64,000 nt of DNA from Ophiosphaerella korrae. Its lineage: Eukaryota > Ascomycota > Dothideomycetes > Pleosporales > Phaeosphaeriaceae. The position numbers were made by a program, and so were the translations under genes. The stretch covers positions 186,001 to 250,000 of the forward strand of contig JALNQF010000002.1 of NCBI GenBank assembly GCA_028456385.1, read 5' to 3'. Positions 30,791 to 43,258 of the stretch are shown in pieces (positions within the stretch are counted from its first letter, which is position 1; each line of letters begins with the position of its first letter). Below the pieces are notes generated by a model that saw only the letters and a list, made by a program, of their open reading frames with translations, made no database searches and was not told the origin of the DNA.

Positions 30791-32410
30791 ACTCACGGTT
30801 TTACGAATCTCTTATATCTCGATGTTGGCGTTTTGGTTTCTAGGACGTTCTTGTCTTTTGCGGCGTTTTTTTTTTTTTGGTCGGAGTTGGCATCCTGTTT
30901 TCTGTGGGCGTTCTGATTTTCCTGGCGTTCTGTTTTTGGGGATATATGTTTTATGCTTATCTGCTTTTCGTTCTGAGGGTTCGGCGTTGGTTTAATTTGG
31001 CGTTTGTGTTTTGTATGCTTGCATTTGCTGGGTTGTATAAGGTGATTTTATGGTCACTTGATCTTTTTGCACTCTGTTTTTCGATACCTGCTTGGCGTTC
31101 GACTGTCGTGTGTTTATTGTGCGCACAAAACTCTCAAATTTGATTATACCGACATAAGGAAGCAGGATAAAGCGATTATGTCTCGAAGTTGTACGGTCCT
31201 CATAGCTATCTAAATCCCAGGTGAGTGATTCATGGCTCCGTGGGTTGAGAAATAGGCTAATATGTGCAGTTGTCTAAGCGATAGAGACCATGGACTAATA
31301 AATTCGCTGGAGGAAGCATAAAATGGTGAGTTAAATCAGTGGTGTGCGTACATTCTAATTTTGTTATATCGTTTTCGATATAATACAGGTGCTTGCGTGC
31401 CAGCATCCACTTCTGCTGCTAATTTGACGAGCAGGACCGTATCCTAATTGCGCTTAGGAATCGCACAGACAGTGACAGCGATCGAAGGAACAAATCGGCA
31501 ATCTCATAGGGGGTTTAAACAAGTATTGACTGCGTAGATTTGAAGTGGTTTATCAATAGGCGGGCCGCCATAAGGCCAACAAAGCGCCTGACTGCCTAGC
31601 TGTGTACTGGACAAGAATTCATCTTCAAGGTAAGTATCTATACGGACACCAGCTCGCCAAATTCGCCGGTACATATACTTACATTAAGCTGTAGAAGCTA
31701 CGACTACGAAACCTTACCTGGAGGACGATCCTGTTGTCGCGAATTCCGCCCTAGACATGTTGGACATAGACCACGGATCATGAAATCCATTCGGGAAAAT
31801 GCCGCTGGGACAACTTCATATTTGCAGAGTTCTGCAAAAAACGTTCAAGTTCAAAGTGTTGGAGTGGTACGTCACTGAGGGGCATTGGTCGTCTGAGTGA
31901 CCAGGAAACAATCTTCACGTTTTTTTATTAACAATAAGCAGTCGAAATAAGAATAAATTTGATTCCTATGAGTTGGCAAGTAGAGTTTTGCGATCGACGT
32001 GTAATAGTGTGGTGTCAAGATTGGCTGTGAAGCAACAAGCTTGGAAGAATTGGTCGCTTAGCGGAGGACCACGTGACGTTCAGTTTCCACCCAGGAATTG
32101 TCAACGGGCATCGTTTGCGTTATAGCCAATGCTGTATTATTAGACAATAAAATATTTATGGTCATAATACCTTCTAGGAAGCCCCAAACTTCACATGAAA
32201 AGTTATCAGAGTAGACGAGAAGCTTCGCGAGTCGCCGGTTGGTTCACCATAGTCTCAATTCCAGACACATGGATGTTCGTTCTGAGATTAGTTTGAGGTC
32301 TTTAATCCTGCAAATTCAATCGTGCGTGATATACGAGTAATGCGTTATCTGCTTGAGCCTGTACCATACCACCAATACCACCCAAATAACCCAAACATAC
32401 CCAAAAGTGT
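30791..32410. other. intergenic, 1.6 kb
   Basis: Begins with a strongly T/G-biased stretch (about 30820-31100) with recurrent GGCGTT and a T13 run at 30866-30878. The rest is AT-rich. An 88-codon hydrophobic frame there appears to be a product of the base bias. No gene recognised. Confidence 0.5.
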
Positions 32411-34187
32411 TTAATCAGGCCTCAACACAACGTCCCCAACACATACAACAACATTCTTGAAGAACCTTCTCCACTCCAACGGGTCTCCACTCGCCTTTGC
32501 AAATCTAACTTCATTGTACTCCATCCCGTCATACACCGCCCTTTCTACAAGGATATGTCCATTCAGGCCCTGCCGTCTTCCATCTGCCATTTTGACCCGT
32601 ATGCTTGCGCTTCCTGTTCGCTCGCATTCTGCTATCGATGCCTCAGTAAATGTGGGCGTAGGGACGCCAAGCCGATGCAAAGCTTCGAGGAGCAGTGGAA
32701 TAAGCAAAGCCATTGAATGAGGAGAGATGAAGCGCGCAAGAGAATGCGAGGGCATGATATCTGCGAATTTACGGGCGGCTTGTGTAAGGGTCATAGGGAC
32801 ACCTTGGGTTTGCGAGAACTGGGTCATGCTAGGGTCTTGCGAGAGCATGTCTTGTGTCGAAGAAGGAAGTTGGGACATCAACGGCGTGGCCGTGATGTTT
32901 TGGGCCCGGTATGGTTGTTGGCGATCATTTGAAGGCTGTGATGCCGATAGTCCATCGTGTGAAGCAATTCGTGCAGGTCGTTCCCAATCGAACGGTGTCT
33001 CGGCGACCGGGGTCTCGGGCTGAGTGGAGGAAAGGAGGTTGATGGCACTTGAGCGGCGAGGATCGGGGTCAACGTCCATTGCATCCTCGTCTTGCGAGAA
33101 CTCGCGCTGTGACTGTGTGGGCCCTCTGGCAAAGTCGATACGGAGTTGTGACAACATCTGAGTAGCCAGTCCAACAGGATTCACGCTGCGTCCGGATGAC
33201 GACAGATATGGATTCTTCCTTGTGAACCATGGATGTGTCCGGATATCGTCAAGCGTGAATCGTTGTGCTGGGTTAATCTTTAGCATGCCCCGCAAAAGTG
33301 ACACTATCTCTGCTGGCAGTTGTTCCCATAGCTCATCTGATGTGTGGCCGTCTGTCTCGACATATTCCTTGAACTCTTCACTCCGCATTGTCGGTTCATC
33401 CCATGGCGTATTTCCGACTAAGAGAACGAAGAGCACTACACCGCAGCTCCAAATATCGCAGATGTTCGCGGCGTATCCCACATCAAGCATATCTGCTCGC
33501 TTACTTCGCCTTCCGCTGACAATCTCTGGCGCAATATATGGCGGTGAGCCACATACAGTATTGGAAAGCCTTACCTTTCCATCCTTCTTGTACATGGCGG
33601 CAAGCCCGAAATCGCTCAATTTCAGATCACCTTCTGCGCTCAAAAGTACATTCTCGGGCTTGATGTCTCGATGCGCAACGCCCATTGAGTGCATGTACCC
33701 AACTGCGCTAATCATCTGCGAAAAGTAGAAGTGTGCAATATCTTCCCCCACGCCCTCATCCGCCTCAATTTTGTCGAACAAGTCCCCACCCTCGGCAAGT
33801 TCCATGGCTATCCATGTCCACAAGCTGTCTTCGCCAGCTGCAAGGAGATGTATAATATTAGGGTGTTTTTCAAGGTGGCGATGAAGGGTAATTTCTATTT
33901 GGATTTGCTTGGGCGTTAGACGCCCTTGTTTGAAGGCATGTTCCTTATTTATGAATTTAATGGCGATGATGGGCTTGGGCGCGTTGATGGGCGCGGCTTT
34001 GCGAATAGAGGCATATGCGCCTTGGCCGATGGTTTTGCTGACAAGGCGAAACGGGAGGTTGGAGGGGAGGGGGGCAAGTTGGCTCTGGAGCTGTTAGTGG
34101 GAAGTTCGTCGAGTGCATTGGATTGATATTGTGATGCAATGTTGCTGGGTATTTGCATGCACTTACTCCAGGCGGTGCGGGTCCCAT
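32411..34187 (-). CDS. chk1: DNA-damage checkpoint serine/threonine kinase Chk1
   Basis: Effector kinase of the DNA damage checkpoint, acting in the nucleus downstream of the ATR/Mec1 branch. Two exons: 34187-34167 (seven codons, MGPAPPG) and 34090-32411, in phase, 566 residues. Kinase signatures seen: glycine loop GQGAYASIRKA, AIKFINKEH (lysine), the catalytic loop HRDIKPENVLL, DFGLAAMYKKDGKVRLSNTV and the activation block CGSPPYIAPEI. WTWIAMELAEGGDLFDKIE is typical of Chk1. A regulatory linker with several SQ/TQ sites (for example SQDEDAM, STQPETP, SQTQG) precedes a C-terminal KA1-like autoinhibitory region (LNGHILVERAVYDGMEYNEV). The window shows nothing unusual in it. Confidence 0.93.
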
Positions 34188-36260
34188 TGTGTCACCCAAT
34201 AATGTCACGAGGCTGAGGAGGACGATCAAGTTGTGCACAACCCAAGGCCCATCTATGACGCAAGGTGTTGATATGCACAATGGCTGCCTAAACATATGCT
34301 GTCTGGAGCACGTTGGGCGGGGAATCGAAAAACATGCGCACAAGCCACACCTTACGCGACTGACCGCAACCAGCACGCCTGCTCACGTGATCTCCACCCA
34401 AGAACGCCTGTCAAGCAAGGCAAATCTACTTCTGTTTCCCGTAACCTTATTTCAACGCCTACTCGCTCGACTTGCATTTATCCCAATTGCTTTGGTCACA
34501 CGACGGTTCGGATGCTGATTCATGGAGCGACATTGCATCATGTTGAGCAAACTTGTTGGTCATTGACTTGAACAGGGAACCCATCATTTTTGAAGCGCAC
34601 ATCTCAGTTCAAGCTCAACGTTTAACTCTAGATCGGAGGCTCGAGGCGTTCACTAGGCGAATGATCAAGCGAGAACCCGAGAACCCGAGAACCACGTCGG
34701 CACATGTAGGCTACCTAATGTTCATTGCATAAAATATTGATTCGGACGCAAATACAACACCAAGCTGCTTCGACAAGCACGGGTGTTCTCTATACAGTTA
34801 GACGCCGCTGCTTAGGTCAGATCGTGCACTGATGATAAATTCTTGGTGATATCCTACACCTCACGGACCGGACCACGGTGTCTCCATGCAAGCATCTCAC
34901 AGATCAAGATCTGACTTTGACGGTAGAACCTCCATGATTACCACACGCTTGGGTCTCTTGATGCAACACCAATACGTATGTCTGATACTACTGATCGGGC
35001 CTATCCTCCGATCCGCAGTGATCCCGAAACTTCTGACTTCATATACCTGGGTAGTCAACCACTACATTGGTAGATATCCGTAGGGATCCGCGGAGATGAT
35101 ACCTTGAAACAAAACATGCCGTGTACACAGTCGGTAATCTTGTCTGATACTGTCTATCTGCCGAAGATCAGCCACCTTGCGTAATACCCAACAGTCCAAA
35201 AGAAATCTAGGTATGCATAAACGCGCAAAAACCTCAGTTTCGCGGACATGACTCCGCGAGCCCGACACGACGGAACTCCGGGGTCATTGCACGCTACGAA
35301 CCTAAAATCTCTTATGTTCAGGCCCCTTTGCTCCATTTTGCTATGGCCTCGGCTCACCTAATCTCCGTGGTGGCATACTGGAACTGGGTTGCATTTCCTC
35401 CTTGGCCTTCCTTCCCGCGATGATCCTTCTTCCCGTCTCGCTCCCTGAAGCCTTCACCGTCGGACCCAGCCGGACCAATCGCACGTACCGGAAATAACTC
35501 CAATTCATCAATGTCAGCATTTCTCTACAGCCGTACATAGCCGAACACATGATTCACACGGCTGTCACTACCCTACAAAAATAGAGTTTGCGTGACAGCT
35601 TGGCTCTAGATTTTCCATGATGCAGACAGTCGGGCCGGTGGTTGCGTAAGGTTTCGGGCATTGGTCCTGAGGGTAGATCGATTGGTATGTGAGGTGCTTG
35701 TCCTGCATTTTGTGATGGGAATTGAGTTTGCAGCTCGTGGCATGGCTGCCGCATGCGGTCGGGTGGATCGACATACACGTCGAAACCTGCATCACTAGAT
35801 TCTCTCAATGTTCACCAAAAGTAATTGTTCACTGTGCACTGTCGTTATTTCTGCTATTGGAAGAGCACATACCGCCCTCCCTGACCACCATAGCTGTATG
35901 TCCTTCTGACTGCCTTCATGCTTGATTCTGAAGCAAACGAAGATTCGGTGGGAGCCGTGAGGCAGCCAAATGTACCCAGACACCGTCTTCGGAAGGAAGT
36001 CACGGGAAATCACAGGCGGTCCACAAAGTGGGGCTACACTGCGATGAGAAAGACAGAAAAAAAAAAAAAAAAAAAAATTAGAAGCAGACCTCCACCTTGA
36101 TGCTAATGATTTTGCCAGGTAACGCCGTTCTCTAGTTAATGCACGAATAGTAGTAGAAAATGGGGTATGATGCGTCAATCCAGGAAACACATCCGAGATG
36201 GTGAAGCAAATCGTCATCAACCAGAAGAAGATATTGAGAAACAGGCCGCTGTGTCTTTGT
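34188..36260. other. intergenic, 2.1 kb, no gene recognised
   Basis: CHK1 promoter side and flbA 3' flank. Holds a 21-base poly-A run at 36057-36077 and no coherent coding frame. Confidence 0.5.
36057..36077 (+). repeat. poly-A run (21 nt)
   Basis: Twenty-one consecutive A, about 180 bp beyond the flbA stop codon on the opposite sense. Confidence 0.85.
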
Positions 36261-38617
36261 CTATGATCGCGTAGCAGCGGGAGCGGCAGTGTACGATACG
36301 GCAGCGGCTGCATCAAGGCCTTTGAGTTGCGGAGCGTACTTGGGATGCTTGATGAACTTGGGAACAGAGTCCTAATTGAAGTTAGCACAACTAAAAATAG
36401 CCTCCAAAGTTAGACATACGCTAGACATGAGTTTGAAAATTGATGTTTGTGCCTTCTCGAAGAGTGCGGCAACCTCATTAAGGGACTGTAGCATGGCGGC
36501 ATCATCGCCCACAGCACGGGTCATGCGTGTGGCAAGCTGAGTACGCAAAGCGTGGTCGATGTTGAGCTCGTTAGGAGATCCAGGGGCCAAGAATGCGTTG
36601 TACAAGCCGTAAGCTGCGGCAAGCGTCTCGCGAATCGTTTCCACCTTATTTTCGCCCTTGTCACCGACAGCAGACTTATAATGGCGATCGAACTCTTGTA
36701 CTTCGAGATAGAACGACAAATTCTCCTCGCACATGGTCTCCTTCAAGAACTCGCGGTACAGAAGGCGCCATGATGCATTGCGGATAATGACGTTGGTGCG
36801 GTTGCTGTTAGAATCACGAGCCATCCCCTCTCTAGATTTTACAGGTAAGGCATCTCCACCCGCTGGGGTAGGCTCGACAGACCAGCCTGCAACCGCCTCG
36901 CCATGGGCAGTGATATAGTAATTGACTTGCTTCTGAGCCTGGAAAGTCTGTTCAGAGTTGCGACTATCCACGGGATGGATAAGTCCTAGCTGCAGAAAGA
37001 GTGATCCGATCTCAAGTGCTTCTCTCGGATCAACCATTGTTGAGCAATCCATGAGCCACTGCGCTGCGTTACGCCCGTTAAAGGTGTACTCATATGGACG
37101 AGCGGCAGATTTGCGATGCTTAACCAGCTTCACACCGACGTTGCAAATAGAGAATTCATTGATTGAATCCGTGTCAGACTGGGCCTCGTTCGCAGTGGTG
37201 CCTACGAAACGACGAAAGATGATCTCGAGAGTCTGTTCATCGTGATGAAGCTTGTCATTCTCAGTATTGCGCTCAAGAATGACGAGCTGATGAGGGTTGC
37301 GATTAGAATCAATGACCGTTTTGACATGCGTTGATTGGATGCCATTACGAACACAGAAGCGCTCAAGAATATGCACACCCTTTGGGGTGAGTTGCCATAC
37401 AGAGCTTTTGTTTGAGAAATCAGTTCTGCTTTCAACTGACTCAATGAATTTCGCTTCGAGAAACTTTTGGCAGACGGAGCGCGCCATCTCTTTGGCCATG
37501 GAAAAGGTAGTTGTAGTTGTCGTTGTGACAACACGTGACGAGTCCTTGGGATCTGGCATACGATTTGACTGGGAGAATTTGAGAGATCCTAGATTTGTGA
37601 CAGCCTCGTCGCTGGTGAAGGTGAAGTCGACCATGCGGAAGCGCACACGATGGGGCGTGAGCGGCAGTGACACCATAAGGGTACTGAATAAGTCCTTGAA
37701 GTCCTGTTGGATATCAGTTAGCCCAAGTTCCATATGTTGCGACCACCTTAGAAACTAAAAATTCTGTCCCAAGACCCAACCATGGTAGTTACGCTTTGTG
37801 TGGCGGGCATTGTCGGCAGAAGTCGACGTGTCAAAAGTTCAGCCTCTGGTAGACAGATTTCCAGCAGTGGATGAGGTGGCACGGGTCAGAGAGAAGGCGA
37901 AATCTTTGTAGAGGGACAGGTCGGGGTTGCAATGCCACAATCCACAACAAAGGCCGGGAGATCCGGATTGTCTGGTTTGGCTGAGGCAATGGTGGTGGTG
38001 GTGGTGGTAAAGTGAGAAGAATTGGCCATGGTAGGAGGACGTAGTTGAGAATGAATACTGACCCTAGTGTACGGCCGCTCATCGTCAGTCATACGCAATA
38101 ATCTAGAGCTTGTCTGATGCATTTTGTCTGAAAAGCCAGTTCCAGGCGGTTTTGCGGCGTGCAAGCTTGGGTCCACGTCCTGGGCGTGGGGCTCGCGGCC
38201 GTCGGTGGGCGAGGGTCGCAGAGTCGAGGTGGAGGGCCGTGGTGCGCCTGTTGCCAGGAAGGGCGATTCGACGATGGCAGTTGGCGGGGTGGTGGCGGTG
38301 GCCGGGGTGAGGAGGATAGAGGATGGGCGAGCGAGCTCACGACTACCTTTGCGAAGCAGGGGAAAACGCGAGAGGGTCAGGCGTCTGGCGTGCGGATAGG
38401 GTTTGGCAGCGGTGGTAGTGGTGGTGGCGGTGGTGGTGGAGAGGGGCGTGGGTGGTTGAGCAGGAGGATGGGCAGGATGGGCAGGTTGAGCAGGAGCAGA
38501 AGCCGTGGAGTGGTGGTGGCCGGTGCTGCTCGGCGGGCCGTCAACAAAGACGGCTAGGTTGGACGGATCAGTGGAGGCAGACACAAGGTGAGGAAGAAAC
38601 GGAGCAGTCAAGGGCAT
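36261..38617 (-). CDS. flbA: FlbA-type regulator of G-protein signalling
   Basis: RGS protein that switches off the FadA-type G-alpha subunit and thereby permits conidiation and limits vegetative growth (known from Aspergillus). Exons 38617-38063, 37703-36420 and 36371-36261, in phase, 649 residues. The N-terminal 170 residues are Pro/Thr-rich. The conserved junction MHQTSSRLLRMTDDERPYTR-DFKDLFSTLMVSL is formed across the first intron. Two DEP-like regions follow (about 190-310, with NLGSLKFSQSNRMPDP and FSMAKEMARSVCQKFLE; and about 345-455 with NGRNAAQWLMDCSTMV). The RGS box spans about 495-615 (WRLLYREFLKETMCEENLSF). A short last exon adds the end (DSVPKFIKHPKY). The first intron is 359 nt, unusually long here, and its first 58 codons are open in frame. 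Confidence 0.92.
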
Positions 38618-41600
38618 TGCCGTTCAGGGCAGGACGTCTGGGAGAGCAGTTTGCGACCTCACGAAGGGCGAGATGTGGGACCGGGCCAGGATTGGCCGTC
38701 TGGATCGATGTCGCTCGCTGTCTCGCGTTGTCTCGTGTCGACTGAGTCTTCTGCCGCCACACCGCCCTCTCAGTGCAGCTTAGACTGGAAGAGCACCGGC
38801 GCCAGGGCTAAACACGAGCTAGGCGATGACAAAGGCACTAACCGCTGCGGCCATGGCCTGCGCGAGACACATGGCGGCGCACACGCAGACGCCCTCATGG
38901 GAATAAAGGCACTTGGCCCCACGAGGCATCCCTGCATGGGGATCGAGCACAGAGAGGCGGAGACTGGCCTCAGCCTGCCGCCCCCTGTCTGCTCGTGAGA
39001 CGACTGTGCCGAAGTGCGACGGGGGAGGACGGAACGGGCTGCAGCGTGACAGAGATGGAGGATAGATGATAGCACAGAGTATCGTGGCACGCACTGTGGC
39101 AGATAGCGGCAGGCAGTGTGCATGGCACATAGTAACAATATGGGCAGAGTGATGCCTGCCTACGGCGCCTTCCTGCCCGTGGCTGCCTGTGTCGCGCCTG
39201 CCATCCTGGCTCACCACCGGCAGGCACGACACAGCACAGAATGGCAAGCACAACAACCCAGCAACACAACACAACACCAGGTCGTTCCTGGCCTCTCACC
39301 TCTCGCCGCTAACCTCATCCAACCTGCTCTCCTCGCCCTCCTCCCTATTTGCTCCCTCCTGCACCGCCGTTGCCCCAATCCTCTCACGCACACGCCGTTC
39401 TCGCGTAACCTCTGCCTGCCACCCGCCTGCAACCATCATCTCTGACATCTGCCAATCGCAACACTCCCTGAGCCCCCTCGCGTGGAGCGCGCGTCGACTG
39501 CCAGCAGCCCCGGAGCTTTGCCGCAGATGCCGCAGAAACGTGGACTGCACGTGTCGACCCTTGCTTCCCCCTCATGGATGGCCGTCACTGGCCAGCAGCC
39601 CATGACACGTCCAGCTCGTCATCATATCAAATAACCCTTCGGCAGATCTGCACTATGAGCAGATCGATGCTTGAAATGTCAGCAATACCTGTGGCATGCC
39701 TGCTGCGCTCAAATCTCGCATTTCTCGGCCTGGCGACAAGGAGGGGCGTGCCGCCATTTCCACGTGTCCAACCCCACTCCAAGACACCTCTTTCTGTTGG
39801 ACATTCCATGCGAGACATCAGCCCTCGTCCAAGCACTCCTTTCCCCCGTGGCATCCCGCCACGCTGGTCATTCAAGCCTTCGTCGTGCCCTGGGCCGCTC
39901 ATTTCGGCCCAAAGTCGAAATCTTCGCTCTAGCTGCCGAGTCAGGGGCACCTCGCGGAAACTCGGCCAAAGGCATCGGCCTGGCCCTGGAGTGCGAGGTC
40001 CTCTCGGCCTTTGGCTGATCGCATCGATTGCTCAAGCGAGACCACATCTCAACAATCAATGCGTTCGTCAAGACTTCGGGACGAGAATCCGCCCTGCAGA
40101 TTGCGCTGCCCTGTCAATATTTCCGACCGCGTGCTACTGTGTAGTATGTACGACAAGTCCGACAACTGTGAACAAGTAGTCGACGCTTGCGTTTCAGGGT
40201 ACCAGGATATACCACGTTGCTGCTTATCGTGCTACAGCCTGCTCTTCTGTCCTATTATTCCCACTGACCGATGCTGGCACGGCCACACCATCGCGGCAGC
40301 CCAACATTATCTGTCCGTCAGCAAGTGGAGACACATCGGCTGCTACCCCCCGCTGTGGGAATTCCTGCCTGGAACATGGTATTGCGGCCTCAATTTCCGC
40401 CGGCGGGCAATAATGCTAATTTTCGCCAAGCCCAGCGGAAGGTGCTAACAAAGGCCATCTCGGAGGATCCTAGATGAGACAATCAGTCTTCCTTTCACAC
40501 TCACCAAACCTTCCGGAAGATCGGTGTCATTGCAGTGCTGGTGTACATAGTAGGTAGCGTGTTCTAGCTGCCGGAGAAAGATGCCGCCAATGTAGGCATC
40601 GGACCACGCTGATCTATACCACTCCAGAGGCCTCCCTGTTTGGCCGCTGTCGGCGCAAAAGAAAGAACTATTGTATCACTTGTTGAAAAAGCCTGATCGT
40701 ATTTAGACAAGTCGAAGATCTTTCAAGCTTACGGCAAAACTTGGACTAGTATCTCGAGTCATATTCGAGCGTCGTTCGGCCTTTAGGTTCTGCTGAGTGT
40801 GCCAGGGGTCACAACACGTGGTGACCGGTTTCCTTGCCTAGCGGCCCGCTGGCGTGAACGATGGTGTGCTGCTTCAACGCATTTGTGTGACCTAACTTGT
40901 GTTCATGCACCTATATCGTCCTCCGCGGAAGCATATTTTACATTGCGACGATAATCCCACTCGATTTCGCTCAGCACTACTGCAGGCGTCGCGTGGCTGA
41001 CAGTTATCCGCAAATGAAATGTGTTCAGGGAGTATTCGTTTGGTAAGCTCAATGCATTTTGTCTGCAGGTATTTTGACTGGGGCTGCTTGCCACTATGCA
41101 TGGCACTACACCAATATTATGTGCATGTGGTGTCTGAAAATTCTCAAAGATATTCTTTATCTCCACCCATATCGGCTTCAGTTATAGATTTTCTCGACAC
41201 GTGGGCGGAAGCGGATCAATTAAATGGCTGTTGATTCCGGGTGAAAATGTCGGTGAGGGGACGCGTCTCGAGGGAGGATTCAAGAGGACGAATTGCAAGG
41301 TTCCGGTGCCCTTGTAAGTCACGAGCCGGTCAGACTTGGGCAGCTGGGCTTCTTTGTGGATCCTCCTCGTCGCAGAGTCACAATTGAACCTTGACTCCCG
41401 ATGGGTAGACAGAAGCTTAGTGGTTTATGGCTAGTGCTGCAAGAGGCGGAAATCGTGAAGTCGAAACGAAGGGCGCTTGCGGCGTGACTTGCGATGCATT
41501 TTGGACCCACGGTGGCTTGAGGATCTAGAAGGCACACGAGGCGTCGAAGCCATGTACTACGTCCTTGGTGGCGCTTGGTCGTGGTTATCGGTGGTTACTA

Positions 41601-43258
41601 CAGCGAGTGCGCGCATGGTGTTCAAGAGTGGCAGAATTTATCGACCCAGTTCTGACTCGGTGCTCAGGCATGCATCACACAGACGGTACTAGACTGGGGC
41701 CTGAACGGAATTTAAACTCGAATTGTTGACCGACACCAAAAGGTTCTGCTCTTGTTGCGCGATGCATTGGAATTGGGCGAGGAATCTCCCTAATGCAAAC
41801 GACAGCAGAGGCGGGGATGGCTGAGAGAGACGACTACTGTGTGAATACTTGTCATCTTGTGAGTATGATCGGCTGGCCTCTACAGCAGCAGGTCCTAAGG
41901 AAGACGCAGTCCGCAATTGCTCCCTACCGAGGGAAAAAAAAAAGAATATAACTCGTAGTAAACAATGCGCTATTGTATTTCATCTCCACGAAATAGGCAG
42001 CCTCGAGCGGTTTCGTAGTCACGAAGGGCGTTTGAGCCTCATCTATGAATTGCTCCCCACCCTTGCAATGCGGATGTGAAGTGCATTATAGAACTATTCT
42101 GTCAACCTGACTGTGACGAAGCCGAGGACGCACAGAATTAGTATCTTGACACCTACCCAGGTTGTAGACAGCCGGAGTGGTATCGTTGTGATTGAGGTGA
42201 TTGAGGTGATTGAGGTGATGTGGTGTTTTGATCAGGGCAAAAGTTGGCGTGAAACTAGCAAAAAGCTCATCAGACCGGCCTCATAGTCACAGCGGCACAT
42301 AATCAGCGAAGGGCTAAACGACTAAACCCCACCATTGCCTTCACATCACTGAAAACAGCTGCAATGGCAAATTTCCTATACATGACGCATTGGAACTGCC
42401 CAGCATGGGCGATTTTGATGATGTGAACGAGGTCTATTCGTATCACAGGTGACAATTCCAACCACTCTTGACTTCGCGGAGTCCTCTCGCAGCTGGACAA
42501 TTGCCGGCAATTTTATTGTTTTCTTTGTGTACACCTTACCGGCAAACACCACAGTTCATAATCCATGCAGGGTAGGCGTTCCTTTGTTCTCAGAACTATC
42601 AGTCAGCCAGAAACCACATCGCTAGTGCATCCTTGTTGTCAGCTGCGGCCGAGCCACTGGCGTCCGCCTATTAGCCCTCAAGCATTGTCTCGTTGAGACA
42701 AACTTCTCCTTGCTTAGCCCTTACATAAGTCTATGCCCCCGGATTTGGCCCCCAATCCACCACCCTATAATCCCATAATTCTACAGACGCCTTGTACCAG
42801 TCCCAAGGCATTGGGAACGCTGGAAACACGCGGAACCGAGAACACGGTTTTGGGGGAGATCAGGCTATGCCCATTTATGTTGGGGTGCGGCGTAGTTTAG
42901 GCTGTAAGCATTATGAGTGGTTGTGCGAACATGAATCTAGAGAGAATACAAAGGCAGCTCTGTGGTCCAATCAAGTTTGAGCGTTATGGACATGGAAATC
43001 GCATCATTGGGCATGGGAATAAAGTTCACGAGTGAAGCTATCGCATTCATTGTCAATTTTCGCGAACTTAGGCAAGTGATCTTATGTCATTGTTTATCTA
43101 TTGAATACCTATTGAAATCCCGTTCAAACTATGCGAGCTGTATCTCCCATCAGGCATCCCAAGAATGTCTAAAAGAGGATTGCCATTCTATAGTAAATGA
43201 TTACAGTGTGGTGAATTCAATCAATGGCGGTCAGTAAATAGCTAAAAGTATAGTCAAG
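38618..43258. other. 4.6-kb region without a recognisable gene
   Basis: The largest empty stretch of the window. 38.6-39.1 kb is GC- and purine-rich and probably the long promoter/5' UTR of flbA. 39.3-39.5 kb is strongly CT-rich on the + strand. Open frames up to 200 codons (39574-40179) show no domain, signal peptide or splice partners. A short tandem array of a 9-bp unit (gattgaggt) lies near 42189-42220. Long non-coding transcripts are possible but cannot be shown from sequence. Confidence 0.5.
42189..42220 (+). repeat. short tandem repeat, 9-bp unit
   Basis: The unit TGATTGAGG recurs three times head to tail and a partial fourth follows. Confidence 0.75.

Noticed and set aside
30877..31143. 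88-codon hydrophobic frame
   Set aside because: It lies in a strongly T/G-biased stretch, uses a non-ATG start, and its Phe/Leu/Val/Trp richness is explained by base composition.
39574..40179. 201-codon frame in the 4.6-kb gap
   Set aside because: No domain, leader or codon pattern resembling the real genes; several overlapping frames of similar length exist in this GC-rich stretch.
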